From the NCBI RefSeq assembly GCF_011742925.1, contig NZ_WAEL01000002.1, forward strand, positions 186,001 to 250,000: a stretch of DNA of 64,000 nucleotides. Reading direction: 5' to 3'. Positions 9,701 through 17,383 of this stretch are shown here, piece after piece. The first letter of the stretch is position 1. Every line of letters starts with the position of its first letter. The notes under the pieces are model-generated. The model was given only the letters and a program-made list of their open reading frames with translations. It was not told the origin of the DNA and did not search any database. A program made the position numbers and the translations under genes. The stretch is from Fibrivirga algicola. Its GTDB lineage: Bacteria; Bacteroidota; Bacteroidia; Cytophagales; Spirosomataceae.

Positions 9701-10090
9701 ATCTACGGCCCTAAGGTGATGATCGTGAACGAATACGCCGGCTCGGGTGGTGATGCGCTCCCCGCCTTTTTCCGTCGCCGGAATCTCGGCACAATCGTCG
9801 GGAAACGTACCTGGGGTGGTCTGGTTGGCATTTCGGGCTACCCGCCGCTCATCGATGGCGGTTCGGTCACGTCGCCTAGCTTCGGCATTTACAGCCCGGA
9901 TGGGAAATGGGAAATCGAGAACGAAGGTGTGGCACCCGACGTAGAAGTAGAGATGACGCCTAAACTGAGCCAGAACGGCGCTGACCCGCAGTTGGAAAAA
10001 GCCATTGAAGTAGTCCAGGAACAGCTAAAAAAATCGCCGGTCCAATCGCGTCCTATGCCCAAAGGCGACCAGCGGGCCGTTGGGGAGTGA
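6740..10090 (+). CDS. Tricorn-like S41 family protease, secreted
   Basis: About 1116 residues from ATG 6740 (ATG 6767 is an alternative; both give a signal peptide ending near AQAQ). The N-terminal half is a TolB/tricorn-type beta propeller with repeated SPDG turns (e.g. FSPDGQTIAFT, WSPDGARIAYV, WSPDSKWVGF). A low-complexity Asp/Pro/Thr/Lys linker near 555-600 separates it from a second propeller-like part. The C-terminal third carries a PDZ-like region (about 820-900) and the S41 peptidase core, with VGHNYVSGG (His near 780) and the nucleophile in GSGGD (Ser near 1001). The organisation matches archaeal/bacterial tricorn protease. It probably degrades peptides in the periplasm with the upstream amidohydrolase. 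Confidence 0.92.
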   Translation: MQNHSSFFSMNALSQLTTLLAFGLGTLVAQAQTDATGETLLVRQPSLSKTHVAFSYGGDLWVANRDGSSPRRLTVGPGAESGPQFSPDGQTIAFTATYDGNTDVYLVGINGGMPKRLTFHPSPETAKGWSADGQRVLFLSNSGSAVTRSPKLFTVSTKGELPQQLPVPMAGSWANLSPDGRELAYSIITDAFATWKRYRGGMTTPIRLLNLQTLDAEQIPHVNASDVQPVYAGNTVYFLSDRARTMNVFAYDRATKQVRQVTNHTDFDVKNLATDGQTLVYEQGGRLHLLDPSATSTGKGQPIKLSLAGNIDVLALRPTWKPVGSMMRSFHLSPTGVRAVVEARGDIYTLPAKKGDWRNLTLTDGVHERNPLWSPDGARIAYVSDATGEYMLMVRDAKGEKAAEAISLGEPSFYTLDKWSPDGKKILYKDKKLNLWYMDLSAGTRKPVKITTDTFGPNSTIEADWSPDSKWVGFSRKMDNYLNRIHLYELASGTTTPVTDGASHTDALAFSRDGKYLIFTASTNVGPSFAWLDMAGLDRRGLVTQNLYAVVLNAKDPSPFAPESDDEKDAPAPPTADTTRKAPVKKPAVTSTTTTTVAIGKAPKVVIDLENIGQRIVALPIPAGGIDKLKSADGDRLFYIGYTPAAAKPTLYRFDFKERKAETLLADVTEYEVSADGKKLLFMTGSDKLNIADVSGKPSVTEGKVDVSTLQALIDPRHEWAQMLSEFWRIERDYFYVPNYHGTDWNAIKARYTPFLAHVAHRSDLNFLIGEMMGEMVVGHNYVSGGDIPDSKPVPVGMLGADYELANGMYRFRKVFNGENWNPTLRAPLTEPGVSVKAGEYLLAINGRPLTDNDNVYQQLENTVDRQITLTVGPNANMTGSRKVTVVPVANEAGLRMMDWVEGNRRKVSAATGGKVAYVYLPNTGQQGYDNFNRYYFSQVDKQAVIVDERFNGGGLVADYIVDMLDRPLLSYWAPREGKPFTSPAASIYGPKVMIVNEYAGSGGDALPAFFRRRNLGTIVGKRTWGGLVGISGYPPLIDGGSVTSPSFGIYSPDGKWEIENEGVAPDVEVEMTPKLSQNGADPQLEKAIEVVQEQLKKSPVQSRPMPKGDQRAVGE

Positions 10091-10130
10091 CGTAGTGGTC
10101 ATTATACTGCGCTATTATTTACTGGTACCG

Positions 10131-10195
10131 GCATAGCCCCCGCCGGAATGTCGAGCCCCCTATAGGCGGTCCAGCATTCCGGCGGGGGGCTACGC
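10131..10195. repeat. REP-like GC-rich hairpin
   Basis: Arm 10131-10150 pairs with 10175-10195 with one bulged base and one mismatch; the inner stem is CGCCGGAATG with its complement. It follows the tricorn-like gene and may serve as its terminator. Imperfect arms and a palindromic, CCGG-rich centre look more like a dispersed REP element than a simple terminator. Confidence 0.45.
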
Positions 10196-10227
10196 CGGCG
10201 AAAGCAACACCCCAAGCCTCAAGCCCC

Positions 10228-11097
10228 TTGCCCTCATACCCCACACCCTTTACGTTAACGTACCTGGCACCGGGCCTGTACCTGCACCGGATCGATCTGG
10301 GTACGTATGCGTCGTTGTGGCGGGAACAGGATTTTACGTTTTTCTTCCGTGACCTGACTGACCAGTTTGCCCGGCAGGGTGAACGCATCATTCACCTGTG
10401 GGAAGATGTGGAGCGTCAAAAACCCGCCGTAGTTGCTTCACGACTGGCTGCCTTACAGGGCCAATCCATCCGAATTCCGGGTCGACTTACCCAGGTTCGG
10501 CGCATCGACAAAGCAACAGCCACGGCGTTTCTGGACGAGCATCATTTGCAACCTTCCCTACCCGGCAAAATCCGCTACGGTCTTTTCCTGCCCGAACGCT
10601 ATTACCGCATACTTCCCCCGGTTGGATCGTTTCCGGCCGACCCATCTCATACGTACCTGACCAACCGCCCCGCCGGTGAGTTACTTTTGGCGGTTGCTAC
10701 GTTTGCCCAACCAAGGAGCCAGATTCGTGACGGTCTGCCCCATCGCTCGGCCGAATTGCTGCGCGTAGCCAGCCACGTAGGCACCACCGTTGTGGGTGGG
10801 CTGGACAAGCTGCTGAAGACGTACCTGACCAACCACCCCGCCGACGATCTGATGACCTATGCCGACCGCGACTGGTCGGACGGGGCCAGTTACCGAAAGC
10901 TGGGCTTCGAGCAACGAGGCGAAACCGCACCGCAGCAGTTTTGGCTCCACCCCCAGGAAGGCATCAGGCACGTACCCAGTCGGCTACCGTTACCCCTTAA
11001 TCAAACAAATGTTATTGAGTTAGGCTATATCCCGATTTATAACACGGGCAGCTATAAGTTTGTAAAAATCTCACCTCACCCCCGGTCCCTCTTCTGA
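10228..11097 (+). CDS. VSR/Mom-like protein (phage homing-nuclease-type C-terminus)
   Basis: A 289-residue protein with no in-frame ATG before its conserved part; the best start is TTG 10228, but the frame is open back to 10096 through the hairpin at 10131-10195. Residues about 50-75 (HLWEDVERQKPAVVASRL) match the end of VSR-type nuclease domains. Residues about 90-260 match the GNAT/Mom-like module that follows such nucleases in phage homing-type proteins: FLDEHHLQ, KIRYGLF, ELLRVASHVGTTVVGGLDKL, TYADRDWSDGASYRKLGFE. The N-terminal nuclease core appears shortened. Function unknown; possibly a domesticated or degenerate DNA-modifying or homing protein. The similarity is from memory of the family pattern. 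Confidence 0.65.
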   Translation: MPSYPTPFTLTYLAPGLYLHRIDLGTYASLWREQDFTFFFRDLTDQFARQGERIIHLWEDVERQKPAVVASRLAALQGQSIRIPGRLTQVRRIDKATATAFLDEHHLQPSLPGKIRYGLFLPERYYRILPPVGSFPADPSHTYLTNRPAGELLLAVATFAQPRSQIRDGLPHRSAELLRVASHVGTTVVGGLDKLLKTYLTNHPADDLMTYADRDWSDGASYRKLGFEQRGETAPQQFWLHPQEGIRHVPSRLPLPLNQTNVIELGYIPIYNTGSYKFVKISPHPRSLF

Positions 11098-11201
11098 AAA
11101 CCAGAAAAGGAGGAAATGCGCTGCATCGGCGAAGCTCCGCTGAAGTAAGTTATTTCCTTCTTCTACTTGCAGGAACAAGCCAGGAATGAGGTCAACCGCA
11201 C

Positions 11202-12071
11202 ATGACCCGACCAATTCCAACTGCCGATTACATTAAAGGATTTCTACGCCTGATTCGGGTGCAGAACCTGTTGATCGTCGTTGGTACGCAATACCTGGCC
11301 AGGATCGCGCTGATTGGTCCGCGCGAAGAGTGGCCTCAACTACTGCTCGATGGCCGGATGATCATTCTAACTCTCTCGACGGTCTGTATTGCGGCGGCGG
11401 GCTATATCATCAATGATTATTTCGACGTCAAAATAGACATCGTCAACAAGCCCGAACGGGTCATTATCGGGCGGTACCTGAAACGGCGCTGGGCCATTAC
11501 GGCGCATCAGGTGCTCAACGTCATTGGTTGCTTGCTGGGTTTGTTGCTGAGCCGCTGGGTCTTCGCCGTCGATGTACTGTCGGTATCGCTGCTCTGGTTT
11601 TACTCGGCCAACCTGAAACGGCAACCCTTCATTGGCAACCTGGTGGTGTCGTTCCTGACGGCCCTGTCGCTGATCGTGATGGCGGTGTATTACAAACACA
11701 ACGAAAACCTGCTGCTGATGTATGCCGCATTCGCGTTTGTAGTGACCGTAGTGCGGGAGGTAATCAAAGACATGGAAGATGTACGGGGCGATGCCCGGTA
11801 TGGCTGCCGCACACTACCCATTGTGTGGGGAATTCGCCGCACGAAATCCTTGCTGTACGTCATTATTGCGGCCTTTATCATGTCGCTCTTCCTCACCGCC
11901 GACTCGTGGAATAACCCTCGCCTTAGCTGGATTTTTATGCTCCTGCTCATTCCCGTTTCATGGCTAGTGTACCGCCTTGTGCTGGCCGACACCCGCCGGG
12001 AATACAGTTACCTCAGCAATCTCTGTAAACTCATCATGCTCATGGGCGTGCTGACGATGGTGTGGGCATAA
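11202..12071 (+). CDS. UbiA family prenyltransferase
   Basis: A 289-residue integral membrane protein with about eight to nine hydrophobic helices. It has both Asp-rich motifs of the UbiA superfamily: NDYFDVKID (about residues 68-76), and KDMEDVRGD (about 189-197). The family transfers a polyprenyl group from its diphosphate to an acceptor in the membrane. Relatives in Bacteroidota are commonly annotated as geranylgeranylglycerol-phosphate geranylgeranyltransferase-like; menaquinone or heme synthesis members differ in sequence. It is preceded by 104 bp with no clear terminator, and converges with the next gene. Confidence 0.88.
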   Translation: MTRPIPTADYIKGFLRLIRVQNLLIVVGTQYLARIALIGPREEWPQLLLDGRMIILTLSTVCIAAAGYIINDYFDVKIDIVNKPERVIIGRYLKRRWAITAHQVLNVIGCLLGLLLSRWVFAVDVLSVSLLWFYSANLKRQPFIGNLVVSFLTALSLIVMAVYYKHNENLLLMYAAFAFVVTVVREVIKDMEDVRGDARYGCRTLPIVWGIRRTKSLLYVIIAAFIMSLFLTADSWNNPRLSWIFMLLLIPVSWLVYRLVLADTRREYSYLSNLCKLIMLMGVLTMVWA

Positions 12072-12078
12072 CGGCATA

Positions 12079-12094
12079 GGGCATTACGCTGCCC
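12079..12094. terminator. Short hairpin between convergent genes
   Basis: GGGCA (12079-12083) and TGCCC (12090-12094) form a 5-bp stem with a 6-base loop in the 60-bp gap between the prenyltransferase and the T9SS protein. A weak candidate without a T run. Confidence 0.3.
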
Positions 12095-12131
12095 GATCGG
12101 CCTCCAGGCAACCCTTCGAATAAGTGGACAC

Positions 12132-15100
12132 TTACCGCTTCAGTACGTTCCGCGTTGTTCTACGTTCATCCGCTTCAATTTGCAGTACGTATTGTCCGTC
12201 CGGCAAGTCGCCCAAATCAAGTACCGCTGATGCAGTAGAGGTGTGATTCAACATGAGTCGGCCCTGCACATTCAGCACCCGAATAGCCAGGCGAGCGGTC
12301 GGTACGTTGAGCTTGACAACTAATCGCCCTGTTGTAGGTGTGGGGTATACCATCACCCAATCGGCGGGTTCGCTGGTGGCCGTGATCGTGAGCACCGTAA
12401 TGGCTACGCTGCCCTGCGGTGTTCCAGCTCCACAGCCATTGGAGATTGATTTCAGCGCATACTGCTGGCTGGCAACTGGTTTTACTACAACCAGATGCGG
12501 TGTAGTGGTAGCTTCACCCCTTGTGCCATCAGTTAACTCATAGGTCCAGTTGGGCAATCCTGTAAAGGTCAGCCTGAGCGTAACCGGCTCCCCTGCCAGC
12601 AGGCTCAGGCTCGTGGCGGTGGCCGACAACGTACCGGTTGCTCGGTCGGTAACGGTTATGGCTTCGCTCAATACCGAAGCGGCGGGTACGTTGTCGGCTA
12701 TAACGCGTAGCTTGTAGCCATTGCCTACCACAACGGAGGCTGGAATGCTGTACGAGAATTCGGTGGTTTTTGACGTTCCCAACTCAATGGGCGAGGCAAA
12801 CCCACCATTGCTATCGGAGAGTTGAAGGCGAAACAGCGTACCTACGGGAAAATTTTCGGCTTTGATCTGCACTGTCTGTGGCTGGCTTTTACAAACCGTT
12901 TTTTCGGCAGTCAGGCTTACCAGTTTCGGAATGGGTACAGGGCGAATCAAGTCGTTTTCCCAAACGCTGCGCCCGTATGTTGCCGCCCGAATTTTGCTTT
13001 GATTATAGTCAATAATGAGGTCTGTAATCTCCACGTTAGGTAATCCTTCACTGAATAATTCCCATTCAGGCATCAGATCGTCTTTATAAAACACACCGCG
13101 TACTGACCCTACATAGAGGCCATTCTGCGTATTTCTCTGATGCGTCAGGCGGGTAATGACGAGGTTGGGCAAGTTGCCCGAAACGTCTTTCCATGTCTTA
13201 CCACCGTCAATAGTCTGATAAAGCTTACTGCCCCAGCTTGCCCAGGCTGTGTTTGGGTCGGTGGGGTGAAACAGAAAATTCTTCAGGTTCTTGCCCAGCG
13301 GTGACCATGTTTTACCACCATCGAGTGTCAGGAAGCAGAGCAGGTCATTTTTGATGGTACCGTCCGTGTTTACACTTATCAATTCAGTGTAATGGCTGAT
13401 TACGATTCGATTTGGATCGCTGGGAGCGACAGCCACTTCCTGCAAGCCGTAGGGCACTTTCTTTAGATCGAAATCCGTCAGCTTTTGCCACTGATCGCCC
13501 CTGTTGTCAGAGTACCAGATATTTTGAAGCCCCACGTAAAGTCGGTTTTTGGTTTCGTCGAATAAGAATGGCATATCCCAGTTCCGTGACTCGTCTGTCT
13601 TGGGGGCCACATTAGTGTACAGACTTGCCGCACCGATATTCTGTCTGGTTAACCGTTCAATGGCGGAGCAGCGGGCCTGAACGCAGTATACCGTGTTTGG
13701 GTCTACCGGATCAAACAGCGTGTACATACCATCGCCAACGATAATACTTTCCCAGGTACCGTTCACGAGACGATAGAAGCCATTGTCCTGGTTGGCTACC
13801 CCCAACAACGACGAGTTGTAGGCGGCTCTCGTTAAATGATACACCTGCGTAATCGCTATATTATCGCTCAACGCTTTCCAATACTGCCGGTTACCTGATT
13901 TATCCAATCGGTAAAAGCCCCCGTCGTTAGCGATAAAAAGGGCATTGGTGCCCGGCTGAAAGCCTATTGCGTGTGTATCCACGTGGGGTTGCACTTCGCC
14001 AGCCAACACCGTATTGTTCAAGGCCCGATCCGCCCAGACACTATCTGCTTTAAGGTTTGTTCGCATCAGAGACACTGGTCCCAGATAAACCCGATTGGCA
14101 TCGGTAGGCGACACGGCAATGTCGAGGCAGTAATCGGTTTGTTGCATCTGACTCTCAACGGTGGGCGTATAATAAGTACCATTGCTATCTACAAACTTTT
14201 CTTGGCTCATCATCTGCTTCGACCTCGGCAGTGGCATCTCAAACGTTTTGCCAGCGTCTGTCGACACGTAATAGCCGCCATACTGCCGGTTTCTGCTGGC
14301 GATGAGCAAATACAGATTGTTGGGTGCGGCGGGCGTGACAGCCAGTTCAATTCGTTGTGTTTCCTGATTCCTGAAGGCATCGTTCAACGCCTGGTTCAGC
14401 GCGGTGAAGGTCAGGCCACCGTCAACTGAAACCATTACTCGCTGGGGTGTGGTGGCGTAAACGAGTTTAGAGTCACCGGGCTTAAATTCCAGATCCCAGA
14501 TATGGTCGGTAACGGCCACATATGAACTGTTTGTTTTTTGCTTGGGAAAGTCGGTCAGCCTCCAGGTTTGACCTCCGTTGGTTGTCACGTACAGCCCATC
14601 GTCACAGGCTGCCAGCAGTCGTTGCGAATTTGCCGGGTCCATAACCAATCGGTATGCTCGGTTTTGCGCGTTGCAAAGCCCCAGATTCGTCCAGGTGTTG
14701 CCACCATCTACACTTTTCAGTATCCCCACCGAAGGCAGTGTATAGGAGTTTCGGTCGCCGGTTGCCACGTAAAGCGTATTCGGATTTGTCGGATCCACAA
14801 CAAGGTCGGCTACGCTCAGGTTGGGCCAGTCGGTGCTGATGTCGCTCCACGTTTTGGCCCCGTCTGTTGTTTTCCAAAGCCCACCTGTAGGCGAGCCAAC
14901 GTAGAACACGTTGGTATTGGTGGGGTGAAAGCCTATGCGGTCAACCCGACCTAACCCGTTGTATTTATCCGTGTGAACGTTAGGACCGATGTTCTTCCAG
15001 GCGGGGTACGCCGCTCGTCGCGCCATCACCGCCGACTGCTGGAGTTGCCGGTATGTTTGAGCCACCTGCGCTGGCTGATACGGTTGATGGTCGGCTCCGC

Positions 15101-15350
15101 GCAAACGCATCAACGCCTCCCAGCGGAAATAAAGGTTATCGCTGCTTTCGTCTAATTCTGGCTCAGACCGGCCGACTACGCGCCAACGCGCCCGCCGCTG
15201 TTCACGTCGTTGCTCTTTATCATATGCCCGACGAACCTGTCCGTACTTGGCGTTGGGGTCCTGAATAGCCTGATGCCATTCCTGCGCCTGAATAGGCGAC
15301 GTGTAATAGAGGAAAAACAGCGCGAGGCTAATTCGGTACCGAAGCAGCAT
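12132..15350 (-). CDS. Secreted VPS10/sortilin-like beta-propeller protein with T9SS sorting domain
   Basis: About 1072 residues from ATG 15348-15350 (a GTG eight codons upstream is less likely). The signal peptide is ISLALFFLYYTSPIQAQ. The body is built of BNR/sortilin-type repeats with GLWKTTDGAKTW, GILKSVDGGNTW, LYVTTNGGQTW, YYVSTDAGKTF and LYQTIDGGKTW signatures, i.e. two consecutive propellers, similar to exo-sialidase or xyloglucanase-like GH74 folds. Ig-like domains follow (about 790-990). The last 75 residues form a T9SS type A sorting domain (VYPTPTTGRLVV then LPDGQYVLQI and a basic end), so the protein is secreted and probably surface-attached. Enzymatic activity is not evident; no catalytic Asp pair could be assigned with confidence. 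Confidence 0.85.
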   Translation of the reverse strand: MLLRYRISLALFFLYYTSPIQAQEWHQAIQDPNAKYGQVRRAYDKEQRREQRRARWRVVGRSEPELDESSDNLYFRWEALMRLRGADHQPYQPAQVAQTYRQLQQSAVMARRAAYPAWKNIGPNVHTDKYNGLGRVDRIGFHPTNTNVFYVGSPTGGLWKTTDGAKTWSDISTDWPNLSVADLVVDPTNPNTLYVATGDRNSYTLPSVGILKSVDGGNTWTNLGLCNAQNRAYRLVMDPANSQRLLAACDDGLYVTTNGGQTWRLTDFPKQKTNSSYVAVTDHIWDLEFKPGDSKLVYATTPQRVMVSVDGGLTFTALNQALNDAFRNQETQRIELAVTPAAPNNLYLLIASRNRQYGGYYVSTDAGKTFEMPLPRSKQMMSQEKFVDSNGTYYTPTVESQMQQTDYCLDIAVSPTDANRVYLGPVSLMRTNLKADSVWADRALNNTVLAGEVQPHVDTHAIGFQPGTNALFIANDGGFYRLDKSGNRQYWKALSDNIAITQVYHLTRAAYNSSLLGVANQDNGFYRLVNGTWESIIVGDGMYTLFDPVDPNTVYCVQARCSAIERLTRQNIGAASLYTNVAPKTDESRNWDMPFLFDETKNRLYVGLQNIWYSDNRGDQWQKLTDFDLKKVPYGLQEVAVAPSDPNRIVISHYTELISVNTDGTIKNDLLCFLTLDGGKTWSPLGKNLKNFLFHPTDPNTAWASWGSKLYQTIDGGKTWKDVSGNLPNLVITRLTHQRNTQNGLYVGSVRGVFYKDDLMPEWELFSEGLPNVEITDLIIDYNQSKIRAATYGRSVWENDLIRPVPIPKLVSLTAEKTVCKSQPQTVQIKAENFPVGTLFRLQLSDSNGGFASPIELGTSKTTEFSYSIPASVVVGNGYKLRVIADNVPAASVLSEAITVTDRATGTLSATATSLSLLAGEPVTLRLTFTGLPNWTYELTDGTRGEATTTPHLVVVKPVASQQYALKSISNGCGAGTPQGSVAITVLTITATSEPADWVMVYPTPTTGRLVVKLNVPTARLAIRVLNVQGRLMLNHTSTASAVLDLGDLPDGQYVLQIEADERRTTRNVLKR

Positions 15351-15628
15351 AGTGAACCAATGGCGTGATGTCACTAATATACTACGTCTTGCTGATAATA
15401 CGGATACCTATTAGTTAGTTGCATAGTTCTGTTCTCTTCTCTACCTTGTTGGCTCGCGGCCGTAGAGTGAATAACTGATGGTACACGGCCCGCAGGCAGA
15501 TGCACCCTACCGTTAACTGCTTTCTTCAGTAACTAGCGCCTGTTGACAAGAGCGTTTTCCTGGCCCATCTTGCTGAAGTTCCGTAGGGTCTGACTCCTAC
15601 GCTGAGCCGCCAAAAACAGTGAACTCGC

Positions 15629-16111
15629 CTAACAGTCGCCACCGTCAAGGCCGTTTACCAGATCCTTCAGATCGTCGATCATATTATTGAGGCGTTCTTT
15701 ACCAATAATGCTCCGGAAGTGCTCGTGGGCTTCTTCCATGCATTCGTGAACGCCTACCAGCAGTGCAAAACCGCGTTCATTCAGGAAGATCCGGCTGGCG
15801 CGTGAATCCGTTTCGTCTTTCCTGGTGTAGATGTATCCCTTATCCTCAAGCAGACTAACCACCTTGCTCATCATCTGCTTGGTTACGTCGGCTTTACGGG
15901 CCAATTCGTTGTTAGTAATGCCGTTCTCCTCAATGTTGGCGATCAAACGCAGGTAACTGAGCTTGAAATCGGTAAAACCGCGCTGATGCAGGCGGGGCTC
16001 CATAAACTCATCCAAATAGCGCTTTAATCGCCATGCAAGCCGTCCCATTGAACGCCCCCGAATCTCCCGGAACAATTCGAAAGTGAAGGTTTTACTATCT
16101 ACTGATTTCAT
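15629..16111 (-). CDS. MarR family transcriptional regulator
   Basis: A 160-residue winged-helix protein. The recognition region NELARKADVTKQMMSKVVSLLEDKGYIYTRKDETDSRASRI is characteristic (helix-turn-helix about 70-95, wing DETDSRASRI about 105-115). It starts at ATG 16109-16111, 170 bp from the divergent emrA gene. It is expected to repress the efflux operon and its own gene until a toxic ligand binds. Two 15-bp operator-like repeats in the intergenic region (16172-16186 and 16194-16208) overlap the emrA promoter. Confidence 0.92.
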   Translation of the reverse strand: MKSVDSKTFTFELFREIRGRSMGRLAWRLKRYLDEFMEPRLHQRGFTDFKLSYLRLIANIEENGITNNELARKADVTKQMMSKVVSLLEDKGYIYTRKDETDSRASRIFLNERGFALLVGVHECMEEAHEHFRSIIGKERLNNMIDDLKDLVNGLDGGDC

Positions 16112-16171
16112 CGTCGCGGCGATCCTGTACGGCTCGCAAACTGATTAACGAATAATTAATACACAAATATA

Positions 16172-16208
16172 GTCAACCTGTTTGACTTTTATAGTCAACC
16201 AAGTTTAC
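16172..16208. promoter_or_regulatory. Tandem operator-like sites for the MarR regulator
   Basis: GTCAACCTGTTTGAC (16172-16186) is a palindrome with 5-bp arms GTCAA/TTGAC. A second, weaker copy, GTCAACCAAGTTTAC, starts exactly 22 bp later (16194-16208), that is two helical turns apart on the same DNA face. The second overlaps the -7 box of the emrA promoter, the arrangement expected for repression. Confidence 0.6.
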
Positions 16209-16213
16209 CTTTG
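16181..16213 (+). promoter_or_regulatory. Bacteroidota-type promoter of emrA
   Basis: A -33 element TTTG (16181-16184) and an exact TAnnTTTG -7 element, TACCTTTG (16206-16213), are separated by 21 bases, as in the primary sigma factor promoters of Bacteroidota. The start of transcription should fall near 16220, leaving a leader of about 60 bases before ATG 16282. Confidence 0.65.
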
Positions 16214-16281
16214 AGCCGTTCATTTGACAGAAACGAATCTATTTACGGAAATATACCTGTCTCTTCATCCAATTAACACCT

Positions 16282-17370
16282 ATGGCATCTGAATCAACAT
16301 CTCCTTTGAAAACATACCTCCCCAGGCTCATCGGTCTGGTGGTCCTTGTAGCCGCCGCCTATTGGGGCTTTACAGCCTACCGTCGCGGACAGCAATATGA
16401 ATCGACCGACAACGCCCAGATCGAAGGCACCTCTGCCCCGGTTCTGGCCCGGGTGGCCGGGTACGTTCAGGCAGTAAACGTCGACGATTACGCTACGGTA
16501 AAACGTGGTCAGCCGTTGCTCACCATCGACCCCAAAGAATATGAAGTAGCCCTGCAACAGGCGGAGGCCGATTATCAGTCGACGCTGGCTGACATTAACA
16601 CGGCGCAGGCTGATCTGGCTTCGGCCCGGGCCAACAGCCGCAACGTGGCGCAAAACCTGCGGGTAACCCAGTCATCGGCCGCTGTACAGGCGGTTCGCCG
16701 CAATAAAGCGCAGTCTGATTTACAACGCGATCAAAACCTATTCAACGACCAATCGCTGACGCGCAAACAACTGGAAGATTCGCGCAACAACGTAGACGTG
16801 CAGACGCAGACCTACCAGAGCAGTCAGGAACAGATTAACCTGGCACGTACCCAGCAGGGCGTGGCCGAAGCGGGCATTTTAAAAGCGCAGTCGGCTATTC
16901 AGAAAATGCAGGCAGTCCTGAAAGTGAAAGCTGCCGCCGTTGAAAACGCTAAACTCCGCCTGAGCTACGCCAACATGGCCGCGCCGATTACCGGCAAAAT
17001 TGGCAAGAAGAACGCCGTGGTTGGCCAGTACGTACAACCCGGCCAAACGCTGATGACCATCGTGAACGACAGCACGTTCTGGATCATTGCCAACATGAAA
17101 GAAACGCAGCTGGAGAAAGTGGTAGTTGGACAACCCGTTGATATCAAGATCGATGCCTATCCAAACCTGGATGTTAAAGGCCGGGTAGCCTCATTGTCGG
17201 AAGCTACCGGTGCTCGTTTTGCCTTATTGCCACCCGATAATGCGTCGGGCAACTTTGTGAAGATCACCCAGCGTGTTCCGGTAAAAATCGAGATTCTGAA
17301 CCCCGAGAAATTCAAAGACAAGCTACGGGCCGGCCTGAGCGTGGATGTGGCCGTACGGGTTGCTGAGTAA
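16282..17370 (+). CDS. emrA: HlyD/EmrA family membrane fusion protein
   Basis: A 362-residue periplasmic adaptor: one N-terminal membrane helix (about residues 11-30), then a biotinyl-lipoyl-like half (APVLARVAGYVQAVNV), a long alpha-helical hairpin rich in Gln/Ala (about 90-215), the second lipoyl half (AAPITGKIGKKNAVVGQYVQPGQ) and beta-barrel domain. It links an inner-membrane pump to an outer-membrane channel. First gene of an emrA-emrB-tolC operon divergent from marR; the next ATG is 13 bp after its stop. Substrates are unknown, probably hydrophobic toxic compounds. Confidence 0.93.
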   Translation: MASESTSPLKTYLPRLIGLVVLVAAAYWGFTAYRRGQQYESTDNAQIEGTSAPVLARVAGYVQAVNVDDYATVKRGQPLLTIDPKEYEVALQQAEADYQSTLADINTAQADLASARANSRNVAQNLRVTQSSAAVQAVRRNKAQSDLQRDQNLFNDQSLTRKQLEDSRNNVDVQTQTYQSSQEQINLARTQQGVAEAGILKAQSAIQKMQAVLKVKAAAVENAKLRLSYANMAAPITGKIGKKNAVVGQYVQPGQTLMTIVNDSTFWIIANMKETQLEKVVVGQPVDIKIDAYPNLDVKGRVASLSEATGARFALLPPDNASGNFVKITQRVPVKIEILNPEKFKDKLRAGLSVDVAVRVAE

Positions 17371-17383
17371 ACCCAACGCCTTC

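Noticed and set aside
11098-11201. Imperfect inverted repeat AAGGAGGAAAT ... ATTTCCTTCTT
   Set aside because: Pairing is broken and the region is short; not convincing as a terminator.
13971-14429. Plus-strand open frame of 152 codons inside the T9SS propeller gene
   Set aside because: Antisense shadow of a long, well-supported gene with no recognisable features.
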